35,333 bases of DNA, taken from Butyricicoccus_A sp964513445. GTDB lineage: Bacteria > Bacillota > Clostridia > Oscillospirales > Butyricicoccaceae. Positions 23,404 to 31,663 of this stretch are shown here, one piece after another (position 1 is the first letter of the stretch; every line of letters begins with the position of its first letter). The position numbers and the translations under genes are program-made. The notes under the pieces are model-generated. The model did not search any database and had not been told where the DNA came from. It saw only the letters and a list, made by a program, of their open reading frames with translations. The stretch covers positions 1-35,333 of the forward strand of contig CAZEMM010000014.1 in NCBI GenBank assembly GCA_964513445.1, written 5' to 3'.

Positions 23404-24846
23404 TTATATGCGCTCCATATAATTCTTCATCAGCTGCGCGATCTCTGCCCTCGTGGCCGTGCCGGTCGGGTTGAGACGCAGCACGCCGCTGCTGTCCTTT
23501 ACACCGTTGATGACACCGTTTTCCACCGCCCAGCACAGCTCGGTATGCGCCCACTGCGCCGCCTGGTTCGCATCCGGAAAGCTGTCAAGCGACGCGGACG
23601 ACGATGCCTCGCCGCCGACATAGCGGCACAGCATGCTCACAAATTCCTGCCGCGTGACCTTGCCGTTCGGATTAAACCGTGTCTCGCTCACGCCCTTGAC
23701 AACGCCGTTCGCCGATGCCCATTGCAGCGCCTCCGCGTACCACGCGCCCGCGCGCACATCCTCGAACGTCTTGCCGCCTTCCATGCTGACCGCGCCCCTG
23801 CTGCACGCGTAATTGTACAAAATCTGTGCCGCCATCGCGCGCGTCGTCGTTCCCTTCGGCTCAAACGTCGTCGCGGAGGTGCCGTTCATCAGCTTGTTCT
23901 GATAGGCAAAGGTGACCGCAGGATAAAACCACTCATCCTCATACACATCGATAAACGGCGTATCGCCATTCTGTGCGGACGAGGCCGCCGCACTCTTAAA
24001 CTGCAACCCATAGGCCTGCGCAATGCCGGCGGCATTCGCTTCGCCCAGCTTTTTCAGCTTTGCGTCCGACGAAAGGTAATTATTATAATCCGAGCTGTCC
24101 ATATATCCATTTTCGATAATCATGCCCACGATGTTCGCCACGACGCAGCCGCGCACGATATGATAATAATCTGACGGCGAGCCGTCCGGATACGGATCTG
24201 TTCCGTTGCGCATTATCAGTCCGCGGTTTTTCACGCCCACACGCTGGTTGAGCGACTGCAAAATGCTGTTGGCAACCTTGACGCATTGGGCATGCGGGGC
24301 AGGGTTGTAATTGCCATTGGACACCAGCGCCTCCGCGCCGCACGCGCCGCCGATGTTGTTATGGATGCTCACCATCAGATCCGCATCCACGTCAATCGCC
24401 ATTTGCACGCGCTCGTCCAGCGTGGGATAGGTGTCGCCCTCTCGCGTCATATACACCTTTACGCCGCGGTACTCATTGAGCGCATCGCGGCACGCCTGCG
24501 CAATTTTCAGGTTGAGCGTCTTTTCCAGAACAGAGCCGCGTTCCCCGCCGCTGTCCTTTCCGCCGTGGCCGGCGTCGATCACGATCACCAGCGTGCCGTC
24601 GTCCGCCTTACTGTACGCGTCGCCGTGCTCCTGCTCATGCTGCTGCATATATGCCTCGATACGCGCAACCAGACCAGCATCCCCCTCCTCGGACGCTTCC
24701 GGATCCCATGCCGCCTGTATTTCTGTCTCGGTCTGCACGTCACATTTACTCTGTGCTTCTGTCTCCTCCCATGCAAACGCCGCAGAAGAAACCAGTGTCA
24801 GCAGCATACAAGCGGCCGTCCATGCCGCTATTCTACGTTTTTTCAT
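23404..24846 (-). CDS. N-acetylmuramoyl-L-alanine amidase (amidase_3) with three SLH domains, copy 2
   Basis: A 480-residue paralogue of the neighbouring amidase with the same layout: signal peptide (~1-25), acidic linker, a short extra helix (RIEAYMQQHEQEHG), amidase_3 (~85-285) and three SLH repeats. The active-site set is present: His in IDAGHGG, Glu in LEKTLN, His in SIHNN and Glu in MIIENGYMDS. The catalytic half has diverged strongly from copy 1, whereas the signal-peptide and SLH segments remain almost identical. ATG 24846 follows AGAGAG. No clear terminator separates it from copy 1, so some read-through is likely. Confidence 0.92.
   Translation of the reverse strand: MKKRRIAAWTAACMLLTLVSSAAFAWEETEAQSKCDVQTETEIQAAWDPEASEEGDAGLVARIEAYMQQHEQEHGDAYSKADDGTLVIVIDAGHGGKDSGGERGSVLEKTLNLKIAQACRDALNEYRGVKVYMTREGDTYPTLDERVQMAIDVDADLMVSIHNNIGGACGAEALVSNGNYNPAPHAQCVKVANSILQSLNQRVGVKNRGLIMRNGTDPYPDGSPSDYYHIVRGCVVANIVGMIIENGYMDSSDYNNYLSSDAKLKKLGEANAAGIAQAYGLQFKSAAASSAQNGDTPFIDVYEDEWFYPAVTFAYQNKLMNGTSATTFEPKGTTTRAMAAQILYNYACSRGAVSMEGGKTFEDVRAGAWYAEALQWASANGVVKGVSETRFNPNGKVTRQEFVSMLCRYVGGEASSSASLDSFPDANQAAQWAHTELCWAVENGVINGVKDSSGVLRLNPTGTATRAEIAQLMKNYMERI
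23410..23967 (-). repeat. SLH-encoding direct repeat, copy 2 (558 bp)
   Basis: Partner of 21847-22404. The first ~50 codons of both genes (signal peptide) are also close at DNA level, so the homology flanks a diverged catalytic core. Confidence 0.9.
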
Positions 24847-25045
24847 TTTTGTTATCTCTCTTCCCTGTTTTTTTGCGTTCTATGGCAGCACCGCACAATC
24901 CGGACGGCAGCGCTTTCTGGAAAAGCAGCCCCAACTATTATTTCGAAAACCCGGAATACATACCGCATTCCTGCGTTTCCGCGCCGCATTGGGTCACTAT
25001 CCTCCGGCGAAATCGCTCTTGCCGAATGATGCGGTGATGCCCTAT

Positions 25046-25082
25046 CAAAACGGCCGCAGCATGCCTTCGCACACTGCGGCCG
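25046..25082 (-). terminator. intrinsic terminator after the SLH-peptidase gene
   Basis: CGGCCGCAG (25074-25082) pairs with CTGCGGCCG (25051-25059), then TTTTG on the minus strand. Confidence 0.7.
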
Positions 25083-25086
25083 AGGC

Positions 25087-26592
25087 TTACGCCTTGCTAA
25101 TCAAATAATAATAATCAAACGATGCGTCCGAGGTGGACGTAGAGGTGGTCACAACACCCTTGAGCGAGGTCTGCGTGATGTAGCTCGAACGATTATAGGA
25201 CGACCATTTGTTGTCCGTGATGTACGAGTCAATGATCGTGACCTTGCTGGAGGTCGCTGCCGCCATTGTGACAAAATGACCGCCGGTCGAGAACACCTTG
25301 TTGGAACCCGTGGTATGGCACAGCGCCATGCCGCCGTTGGCAACGTGCGCGCGTGCCGTCGCATCGTCTGTCGTATATTTGTATGTAAAGCCGCCGTAGG
25401 TCTCCTGCACGGCTTCCAGCATCGAATAAGCCAGCGTGCCGCCGTCTACGCGTGCGCCGCATTCTTGGCACAGTTTGCAGATATCCGCGATCGTAACCTG
25501 TGTGCCGCACAGATTGACCAATATGTTGCGCATCGTGGATGGGCCGCAGGCGGAGGTATAGATCGTCTTGCCGCTTCCGCCCGGCCAGTTGTACTCAGAA
25601 TATGGATAATTAGTCTGTAAATCGACGTCATACGCGCCCTTGGTCAGCAGATTCATCAGCATCTGCGCACCCTCCGCACGCGTTGTGGAGCTCTTCGGCT
25701 TGATGTACAGCTTGCTGCCGCTCTTGGAGCCGTTGATGACGTTCATTTGCACTGCCCAGCGCACCGCGGTCTTGGACCAGCTGGAGACGCTGCCGGAATC
25801 GGCAAAGCTGCTGAGCGATGTGGTCGACGAACCGTTGCCAAAATACCGATACAAAATGACCGCAAGCTGCTCGCGCGTCACCTTTTCATTCGGTGAGAAT
25901 TTGCCGGAGCCGGTGCCATCTACCACGCCGATGGACGTCGCCCACTGTACCGCCTGAAAATACCATGCGGATTTCGGGACATCGCTGAACTTCTGCGTCG
26001 TCGGATAGCCTGGATTGCCTGCGCGGCCGTACAAAACCTGCACAATCTCCGCACGCGTCAGCGTGCTCGTAGGCTGGAACATTCCGTTGCCGGTGCCCTT
26101 CATCATGCCGTTGGAATACACATACTGTATCGCCTGCGTATACCATGCGCTGCTGCTGACATCGCTGAACACCGCGCTGACCAAAGCGGCCTGCTTATAT
26201 TGCTGTATCGGCGCACTGTACTGCGCGCCTGCCGCATTGATCTGATCCTCCATACCGGCGATCAGCGCCGCCTCGTCGAGCGTTTCCTCTTCCTCAGCGT
26301 ACGCGTCAGCCGGTTCATCGGACACCTGCGCGGCCTCCTCTGTCACGTCTGTCTGCGTCTGGCTGTCCAGCTGCGCGGCATCCTCCGCCATCTGTTCATC
26401 CGACGCGGTCACAGCGTCTGCCTGCGTCAGTTCGTCCACTGCCTCGCCCTCAGCCTGCGCATAGACCTCCGACGTTTCATCATACAGCAGGATATCGTCC
26501 TCATACATATCGTCTGCCAGCGCCGCCATCGAGACCGTCGGAATCAACATCGCCATCGACAGCAGTGCGCACAGTGTTTTCTTCATCTTCAT
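25087..26592 (-). CDS. SLH-domain surface protein with C39-like cysteine peptidase domain
   Basis: A 501-residue secreted protein: signal peptide (~1-26), a long acidic Glu/Asp/Ala linker (~27-135), three SLH repeats (~140-310; FSDVSSSAWY, FSDVPKSAWY, FADSGSVSSW, each with a TRAE/TREQ motif) and a C-terminal peptidase_C39-type domain (~320-500). The candidate nucleophile is Cys in TSACGPSTM, with His in STGGHFVTM and Asp in IIDSY. The fold is shared by bacteriocin-leader and bacterial papain-like peptidases. Here SLH precedes the enzyme, the reverse of the amidases. It probably acts at the cell surface on an unknown target. The promoter is at 26673. Confidence 0.85.
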   Translation of the reverse strand: MKMKKTLCALLSMAMLIPTVSMAALADDMYEDDILLYDETSEVYAQAEGEAVDELTQADAVTASDEQMAEDAAQLDSQTQTDVTEEAAQVSDEPADAYAEEEETLDEAALIAGMEDQINAAGAQYSAPIQQYKQAALVSAVFSDVSSSAWYTQAIQYVYSNGMMKGTGNGMFQPTSTLTRAEIVQVLYGRAGNPGYPTTQKFSDVPKSAWYFQAVQWATSIGVVDGTGSGKFSPNEKVTREQLAVILYRYFGNGSSTTSLSSFADSGSVSSWSKTAVRWAVQMNVINGSKSGSKLYIKPKSSTTRAEGAQMLMNLLTKGAYDVDLQTNYPYSEYNWPGGSGKTIYTSACGPSTMRNILVNLCGTQVTIADICKLCQECGARVDGGTLAYSMLEAVQETYGGFTYKYTTDDATARAHVANGGMALCHTTGSNKVFSTGGHFVTMAAATSSKVTIIDSYITDNKWSSYNRSSYITQTSLKGVVTTSTSTSDASFDYYYLISKA

Positions 26593-26672
26593 ACCAAATC
26601 GTGCCTCCCTTGGGCTGTTGTTATCCTTTGGTCATCGTTTTGATACCGTTTTGTAATCTTTCGAATGAGCAT

Positions 26673-26701
26673 AGTATAGCAGATATGAGACCAAATTGCA
26701 A
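26673..26701 (-). promoter_or_regulatory. sigma-A promoter of the SLH-peptidase gene
   Basis: On the minus strand TTGCAA (26696-26701), a 17-base spacer ending TGC, and TATACT (26673-26678); an extended -10 with a fair -35. Confidence 0.8.
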
Positions 26702-26723
26702 GAGCATTCTTCCAATAGACGTC

Positions 26724-26762
26724 AAAAAAACCGTAAAGCACAGATCTCCCCATGCTTTACGG
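26724..26762 (-). terminator. terminator of the aspartate-pathway operon
   Basis: CCGTAAAGCA (26753-26762) pairs with TGCTTTACGG (26731-26740), then seven Ts on the minus strand. Confidence 0.9.
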
Positions 26763-26815
26763 CTGAATTTTATCAAAATCTACAAGTGTAGGCGCTGATT
26801 GAAGCGCTCACACGC

Positions 26816-28024
26816 TCAATCAAAGAATTTGTCGTGCACTGCGCGTACCGCACGCGTCGCATCCTCCTCGTTGATAAGGACGGATATCTTGATTTCGCTG
26901 GTGGAGATCATGCGGATATTGATCTGCGCGTCAGAGAGTGCCTCAAACATTTTTGCAGCGACGCCCGGGTTGGACGCCATGCCCGCGCCGACGATGGAGA
27001 CCTTTGCGACGCCCGCTTCCGCGCTGAAGCTCGTACAGTGCAGCTTCTCCTTGTTCGCCTCAAGCAGCTGCATCGTCTCCTCCAGCTTATCCTTGGTGAC
27101 GGTGAAGCTGATATCGCGCGTCAAATCGTCGCGGCTGATGGACTGCAAAATGATATCGATGTTGATGTTGTTCTTTGCCAACAGCGAGAACAGGCGAAAT
27201 GCCTTGCCCGGCTCATCCGGCAAACTCATTACCGCTATACGCGCTACATTTCTATCACAAGCGACACCGCTTAAAATCATCTTTTCCACAGAGACATCCT
27301 CCTTGACCTTGGTTCCCTGATTTCTGGTAAGGCTGGAAATAACCTCCAGATCAACGTTGTATTTCTTTGCCATTTCAACCGAACGGTTGTGCAGTACCTG
27401 CGCGCCCAGCGTCGCCAGCTCGAGCATCTCGTCATAGGTGATCTCATCCAGCTTTTTTGCGCCCGGCACGATACGCGGGTCAGCCGTATAGACGCCGTCG
27501 ACATCGGTATAAATCTGGCACAGGTCCGCACCCAGCGCCGCTGCAATGGCAACCGCCGTGGTGTCCGAACCGCCGCGGCCAAGCGTGGTGATGCTTTCAT
27601 GGCTGTTGATTCCCTGAAAGCCCGCGACGATGACGATTCGGTTGCGGTCGAGCAGGCTGCGGATACGCTGCGGCTTTACGGTGCGAATGCGCGATGCACC
27701 GTAGTTGAGGTCGGTCCGGATGCCCGCCTGCCAGCCGGTCAGGCTGGTCGCGCGGAAGCCAAGCTTCTCGATCGCCATCGCGAGCAGCGCCATGGAAATC
27801 TGCTCGCCCGCGCTGAGCAGGACGTCCATCTCCCGTGCCGGCGGGTTATCTGTTATCTCCGCGGCCTTTTCGATAAAATCATCCGTCGTGTCGCCCTGCG
27901 CGGATACGACAACGACCACCTGATTGCCGGCCTGCGCCGTTTTGGTTACAATGTCGGCAACGTTAAAGATACGCTCTGTATTGGCAACCGACGTGCCGCC
28001 GAATTTCTGCACAATTAAAGCCAT
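26816..28024 (-). CDS. lysC: aspartate kinase
   Basis: The 402-residue enzyme phosphorylates aspartate, the first step to lysine, threonine and methionine. The kinase domain (~1-230) shows KFGGTSV at the start and GRGGSDTTAVAIA. Two C-terminal ACT domains (~265-400; SLPDEPGKAFRLFSLLAKNN and ISTSEIKISVLI) bind the feedback amino acid, typical of monofunctional lysine- or threonine-sensitive enzymes. ATG 28024 follows CATAGGAGGAACAG. It lies 38 bases downstream of hom and is last in the operon. Confidence 0.96.
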   Translation of the reverse strand: MALIVQKFGGTSVANTERIFNVADIVTKTAQAGNQVVVVVSAQGDTTDDFIEKAAEITDNPPAREMDVLLSAGEQISMALLAMAIEKLGFRATSLTGWQAGIRTDLNYGASRIRTVKPQRIRSLLDRNRIVIVAGFQGINSHESITTLGRGGSDTTAVAIAAALGADLCQIYTDVDGVYTADPRIVPGAKKLDEITYDEMLELATLGAQVLHNRSVEMAKKYNVDLEVISSLTRNQGTKVKEDVSVEKMILSGVACDRNVARIAVMSLPDEPGKAFRLFSLLAKNNINIDIILQSISRDDLTRDISFTVTKDKLEETMQLLEANKEKLHCTSFSAEAGVAKVSIVGAGMASNPGVAAKMFEALSDAQINIRMISTSEIKISVLINEEDATRAVRAVHDKFFD

Positions 28025-28062
28025 GTGCTCTGTTCCTCCTATGGATTATGAATCAAAAAGAA

Positions 28063-29277
28063 TTACAACAGACGCATGCAGCCTGCCGTCGCACCCAGCG
28101 CCGCACTCAGCCTGCGCATCTGCGCGGTTGTCAGCTCCGGTGTGATGCACGCCGCCTCATCCGTCTTATGCGCCTTGAGCAGCATGATTTCACCGCCGAA
28201 GGTCGCGGACAGGCGCTTCGACGCATCCTTGCCCTTCAAACGGATGTACCAACGGGATGCAAAATCATCCAGCGGACGCACGATGTTGCGGCTGCCGTCA
28301 CCCCAGCCGATGGCGCGCCGCTTGACATGGTGGCGCACGCAGTCGATGATATCCGCGACAACGGCGGAGGCTGTCGCCAGCTTGCCGGCGCCCTGTCCAT
28401 AGAACATGGAATCGCCCAGCATATCGCCGGTAACCATGATGGCGTTAAACACGCCGTTGACGCTCGCGAGCGGGCTGGACTTATGCACGAAATGCGGCGC
28501 GACAAACGCGTAGATCGTATCGTCGTCATTGAGCACTGCGCGGCCGAGCAGCTTGACAACGTAGCCCGCCTGATCGGCATATGCGACGTCCTCCAGCGTG
28601 ATTTTGGAGATACCCTCCGTCTCGACATATTCCGGATGCACATGGTCGCCGTATGCGATGTCCGACAGAATGCAGATTTTACGGCACGCATCCAGGCCGT
28701 CGACATCAGCGGACGGATTAGCCTCCGCGTAGCCCTTCTGCTGCGCTTCCTTGAGCGCGGCCTCAAACGTCAGGCCCGCATCGATCATACGGTTTAAAAT
28801 ATAGTTGGTTGTACCGTTCAAAATACCGGTGATGTGCGTCATATGATTGGCCGTCAGGCACTGGAACATCGGGCGGATGATCGGAATGCCGCCGCCGACC
28901 GACGCCTCGAACAGATAGTTGACGTTGTGCTCCTTGGCGATCGCCAGCAGCTCCGCGCCATGCGTCGCGACCAGCTCCTTGTTGGAGGTGACGACATGCT
29001 TGCCCGCCAGCAGGCAGCGCTTGGTAAATTCATACGCCGCGCCCTTGCCGCCCATCGTCTCCACGACAATGGCAACCTCCGGGTCGTTTTCAATCACGGC
29101 AAAATCCTTGATAAACAGCTCCGGATGCGGTGCGTCCGGGAAGTCGCGCAAATCCAGAATATATTTGACCTCGATGCCGTCTCTGGCATTTTTGCGTACC
29201 ACATCTGCATTGCGGTCAAGTACCTCATATACGCCCGAGCCGACCGTGCCGAAGCCCATGATTGCAGCCTTAAACAT
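28063..29277 (-). CDS. hom: homoserine dehydrogenase
   Basis: A 404-residue enzyme that reduces aspartate semialdehyde to homoserine. It has the N-terminal NAD(P)-binding motif GFGTVGSGVYEVL, the core with TSNKELVATHG and GILNGTTNYIL, and the catalytic Lys region (EANPSADVDGLDA). The C-terminal regulatory region after ASRWYIRL is only ~60 residues and lacks the usual complete ACT pattern, so feedback control may be reduced or moved to the adjacent ACT protein. Operon order is ACT protein, hom, lysC. Confidence 0.95.
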   Translation of the reverse strand: MFKAAIMGFGTVGSGVYEVLDRNADVVRKNARDGIEVKYILDLRDFPDAPHPELFIKDFAVIENDPEVAIVVETMGGKGAAYEFTKRCLLAGKHVVTSNKELVATHGAELLAIAKEHNVNYLFEASVGGGIPIIRPMFQCLTANHMTHITGILNGTTNYILNRMIDAGLTFEAALKEAQQKGYAEANPSADVDGLDACRKICILSDIAYGDHVHPEYVETEGISKITLEDVAYADQAGYVVKLLGRAVLNDDDTIYAFVAPHFVHKSSPLASVNGVFNAIMVTGDMLGDSMFYGQGAGKLATASAVVADIIDCVRHHVKRRAIGWGDGSRNIVRPLDDFASRWYIRLKGKDASKRLSATFGGEIMLLKAHKTDEAACITPELTTAQMRRLSAALGATAGCMRLL

Positions 29278-29301
29278 TGGTGTATCCTCCTTTATTTCAT
29301 G

Positions 29302-29745
29302 TCACTCACGCGCAAGAATCTCCATGCGCGCCACGCCGGGAATGTTCAAAATCTCCGACATCATCTGCTCCACCGGCAGCTCCATCGCACCGGTGCGCGC
29401 CGCGATGGTCACGGCGGCCTGCCCATTGACCGGAATGGACTGGTTGATGGTCAGAATATTCGCGCCCGAACGGGCGAACACCGACAGAATGCCGGACAGC
29501 ACGCCCGCCTCATCCGATACCATCAAATGGAATGTGATGATGTGCTGGGTCGATGCCTCAAATAACGGCTTGATGCCGTCCTTATACTTATAATACGCGC
29601 TGCGGCTCAGCCCGATCCTCTGGGTAGCCTCGCCAATCGTGCGGATCGCGCCGCTTTGCAGACATCGGTTGACCTGCGCAACCTTGAGGAAGACATCCGG
29701 CAGCAGAGCGGATTCCACGATAAAATACTTCGGCTGTTGCTCCAT
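29302..29745 (-). CDS. ACT domain-containing protein (PheB/UPF0735-like)
   Basis: A 147-residue protein. The N-terminus (~1-65) contains a small helix-turn-helix-like segment (TIGEATQRIGLSRSAYYKYK), followed by an ACT domain (~70-147; HLMVSDEAGVLSGILSVFAR, then ANILTINQSIP). This matches the UPF0735/PheB proteins of Firmicutes. ATG 29745 has AAGGAGGGG; the longer frame starting at 29793 has no RBS. As first gene before hom and lysC it probably senses an amino acid and regulates the pathway, although this is inference. Confidence 0.88.
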   Translation of the reverse strand: MEQQPKYFIVESALLPDVFLKVAQVNRCLQSGAIRTIGEATQRIGLSRSAYYKYKDGIKPLFEASTQHIITFHLMVSDEAGVLSGILSVFARSGANILTINQSIPVNGQAAVTIAARTGAMELPVEQMMSEILNIPGVARMEILARE

Positions 29746-29760
29746 TTGCCCCTCCTTCCC

Positions 29761-29777
29761 GACACGCGCCGCGTGTC
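29761..29777 (-). promoter_or_regulatory. palindrome next to the ACT-gene RBS
   Basis: GACACGCG C CGCGTGTC is a near-perfect 8-bp-arm palindrome just upstream of the RBS in the mRNA leader. It could be an operator or RNA hairpin controlling the operon. Confidence 0.4.
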
Positions 29778-29813
29778 TTTCCGTGAAAAACAATTGTTTT
29801 TTGCAGCATTGCT

Positions 29814-29843
29814 ATCATACCATAAACCGCAGCGCCATTGCAA
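29814..29843 (-). promoter_or_regulatory. sigma-A promoter of the ACT-hom-lysC operon
   Basis: On the minus strand TTGCAA (29838-29843), an 18-base spacer and TATGAT (29814-29819), about 70 bases upstream of the ATG. Confidence 0.75.
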
Positions 29844-29927
29844 CCCCTTTTCCGATGAAATCCATACTCCTTCCGCATTTGTTTGCCGAAATGCGTATGT
29901 TTTTGCGAAACAACGCACAAAAACCGC

Positions 29928-30578
29928 CTATTCTGGCTCCGTCCAAAACGGCGAATGGAAAACGCAGTCCTCCGTGAGATGCGATTGGTCGTTGTACAGC
30001 TCAACGTCATAGGCGCCGTCCTCATGAAAGCGCACGCGGCTGACCGACGCATTGCTCAGGATTTCGGGCCGCAGCTGCGCAAACGGCACGCGCAGACAGC
30101 CGAGCGAGCACAGCAGGGCAAAGCCGTGCGAGACGATCGCGACCGTTTTGCCGCGATTTTCCTCTACGATGCGCCGCATCGCCGCCGTCGTACGTTCATG
30201 CACGGCACGCGCGCACTCTCCCTGCGGCGGGCAGAATTTGGACGGCTCATGACGAAACGCATGCATGACATCCGGGTATTTTTTGATGTTGTCCGCGTTG
30301 GTCTGGCCCTCCAGCAGGCCGCCGTCGATCTCCCGCAGATCGTCGCACGCGATCGGCTGAATGGGAAGCTGCGCGCACACGCCCTGCGCCGTCTGCCATG
30401 CGCGCAGCAGCGGGCTGGAATAAACCGCGTCCAGCGGCGTGTGCGCGAATCGTCTGCCAAGGCAGGCCGCCTGCTTGCGTCCCGTCTCTCCAAGCGGCAT
30501 ATCCGATTTCCCCTGAAAGCGTCCGCCGATATTGTTGTCTGTCGTGCCGTGCCGCACGAAATAAACGATGGTATCCAA
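29928..30578 (-). CDS. histidine phosphatase family protein (phosphoglycerate-mutase-like)
   Basis: A 216-residue protein starting at TTG 30578 with GGGAGG upstream. It has the phosphoenzyme motif FVRHGTTDNN (catalytic His10) and a second His in IVSHGFALL. EIDGGLLEGQT is the acid-containing loop. The insert with Cys and Pro (SKFCPPQGE) is typical of Firmicutes GpmB/CobC-like members. The substrate is not predictable: phosphatase or mutase on a small phosphoester. It lies downstream of a terminator following the nucleotidyltransferase, so it may be weakly read through or have an unseen promoter. Confidence 0.9.
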   Translation of the reverse strand: MDTIVYFVRHGTTDNNIGGRFQGKSDMPLGETGRKQAACLGRRFAHTPLDAVYSSPLLRAWQTAQGVCAQLPIQPIACDDLREIDGGLLEGQTNADNIKKYPDVMHAFRHEPSKFCPPQGECARAVHERTTAAMRRIVEENRGKTVAIVSHGFALLCSLGCLRVPFAQLRPEILSNASVSRVRFHEDGAYDVELYNDQSHLTEDCVFHSPFWTEPE

Positions 30579-30594
30579 AAAGATTTCCTCCCTG

Positions 30595-30625
30595 TCAAAA
30601 ACAGAGCGGCCAGCCGACCGCTCTG
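30595..30625 (-). terminator. intrinsic terminator after the nucleotidyltransferase gene
   Basis: CAGAGCGG (30618-30625) pairs with CCGCTCTG (30602-30609), then TTTTTG on the minus strand. Confidence 0.8.
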
Positions 30626-30631
30626 CGTAAA

Positions 30632-31492
30632 TTACAGGCATTGTAAATACTGTCCGTACAGCGTCTGGCCGAGCTGTCGCCCGATCTCGTGCAGCTGCTT
30701 CTGTGAGATCAGTCCCTTATCATAGGCGATCTCCTCCAGGCACGCCACATACCGTCCAGTGCGCTCCTGCACCTCGCAGATGCAGTTGGACGCCTTGAGC
30801 AGGCTGTACGCCGTGCCCGCGTCCAGCCAGACAAAGCTCTCCTCCAGCGGGATCACCTTCAGCTTGCCGCGGCGCAGGTATTCCAGATTGACATCGGTGA
30901 TCTCCAGCTCACCGCGCGCGCTCGGCTTGAGGTTCTTCGCGATATCCAGCACATCCGCATCGTAAAAATACAGACCGGGAACGACATAATTGGACTTCGG
31001 GAAACGCGGCTTCTCCTCGATGCTGACCGCGTTGCCGTCTGCATCAAATTCAACCACGCCGAAATCGCGCGGGTCATCGACATAATAGCCGTATACCGTC
31101 GCACCGCTCCGCTGCCTGATGGACTTCTCTAAAAATTCATAGTTCTTCGTCTCATCATAAAAAATGTTGTCGCCGAGCACCAGACAGACGGATTGTCCGC
31201 GAATGAAATCCTCTGCCACGAGAAACGCATCCGCAATGCCGCGCGGCACCTTCTGCACGGCATAGGAAATATGCACACCCCATGCGCTACCGTCTCCGAG
31301 CAGGCGTCTAAACGTCTCCTCCTCGCCGTCCGGAATAATAATCATAATATCGGTAATTCCCGCCTGCAGCAGCACAGCCAGCGGATAATAAATCAGCGGC
31401 TTATCAAAAACAGGCACGAGCGGCTTGCACACCGGCTTGGTCATTGGATACAGCCGCGTACCCTTTCCCGCAGCCAAAATCAGACCTTTCAT
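30632..31492 (-). CDS. rfbA: glucose-1-phosphate thymidylyltransferase (RmlA/RfbA-like)
   Basis: A 286-residue nucleotidyltransferase that joins dTTP and glucose-1-phosphate to dTDP-glucose for surface polysaccharides. It starts with GLILAAGKGTRLYPMTKP, the NTP-binding motif. LGDNIFY, EEKPRFPKSN and VWLDAGT are diagnostic RmlA motifs. ATG 31492 has AGGAGG six bases upstream; an ATG two codons earlier is too close to it. No other rml gene is in the window, so the pathway is not clustered here. Confidence 0.93.
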   Translation of the reverse strand: MKGLILAAGKGTRLYPMTKPVCKPLVPVFDKPLIYYPLAVLLQAGITDIMIIIPDGEEETFRRLLGDGSAWGVHISYAVQKVPRGIADAFLVAEDFIRGQSVCLVLGDNIFYDETKNYEFLEKSIRQRSGATVYGYYVDDPRDFGVVEFDADGNAVSIEEKPRFPKSNYVVPGLYFYDADVLDIAKNLKPSARGELEITDVNLEYLRRGKLKVIPLEESFVWLDAGTAYSLLKASNCICEVQERTGRYVACLEEIAYDKGLISQKQLHEIGRQLGQTLYGQYLQCL

Positions 31493-31569
31493 ATACATCC
31501 TCCTATCCGCGCTGCACGTTACAATCCCCCCGAATCACAGCGCGTATTTTGTTCTAATCCTCTTTTTTT

Positions 31570-31599
31570 ATTATACTGATATCTATGGTATCTTGTCAA
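31570..31599 (-). promoter_or_regulatory. sigma-A promoter of the thymidylyltransferase gene
   Basis: On the minus strand TTGACA (31594-31599), an 18-base spacer and TATAAT (31570-31575). Confidence 0.85.
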
Positions 31600-31663
31600 G
31601 GAGGCTCAGCATTTTCCATTTCCCATCTATTTATTGGCATTTTTCACAATCCTTCGCGCGTTT

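Noticed and set aside
24890..25037. Plus-strand frame starting MAAPHNPDGSAFW
   Set aside because: No RBS or promoter; it lies in the leader between two minus-strand genes. The composition looks protein-like but there is no independent support.
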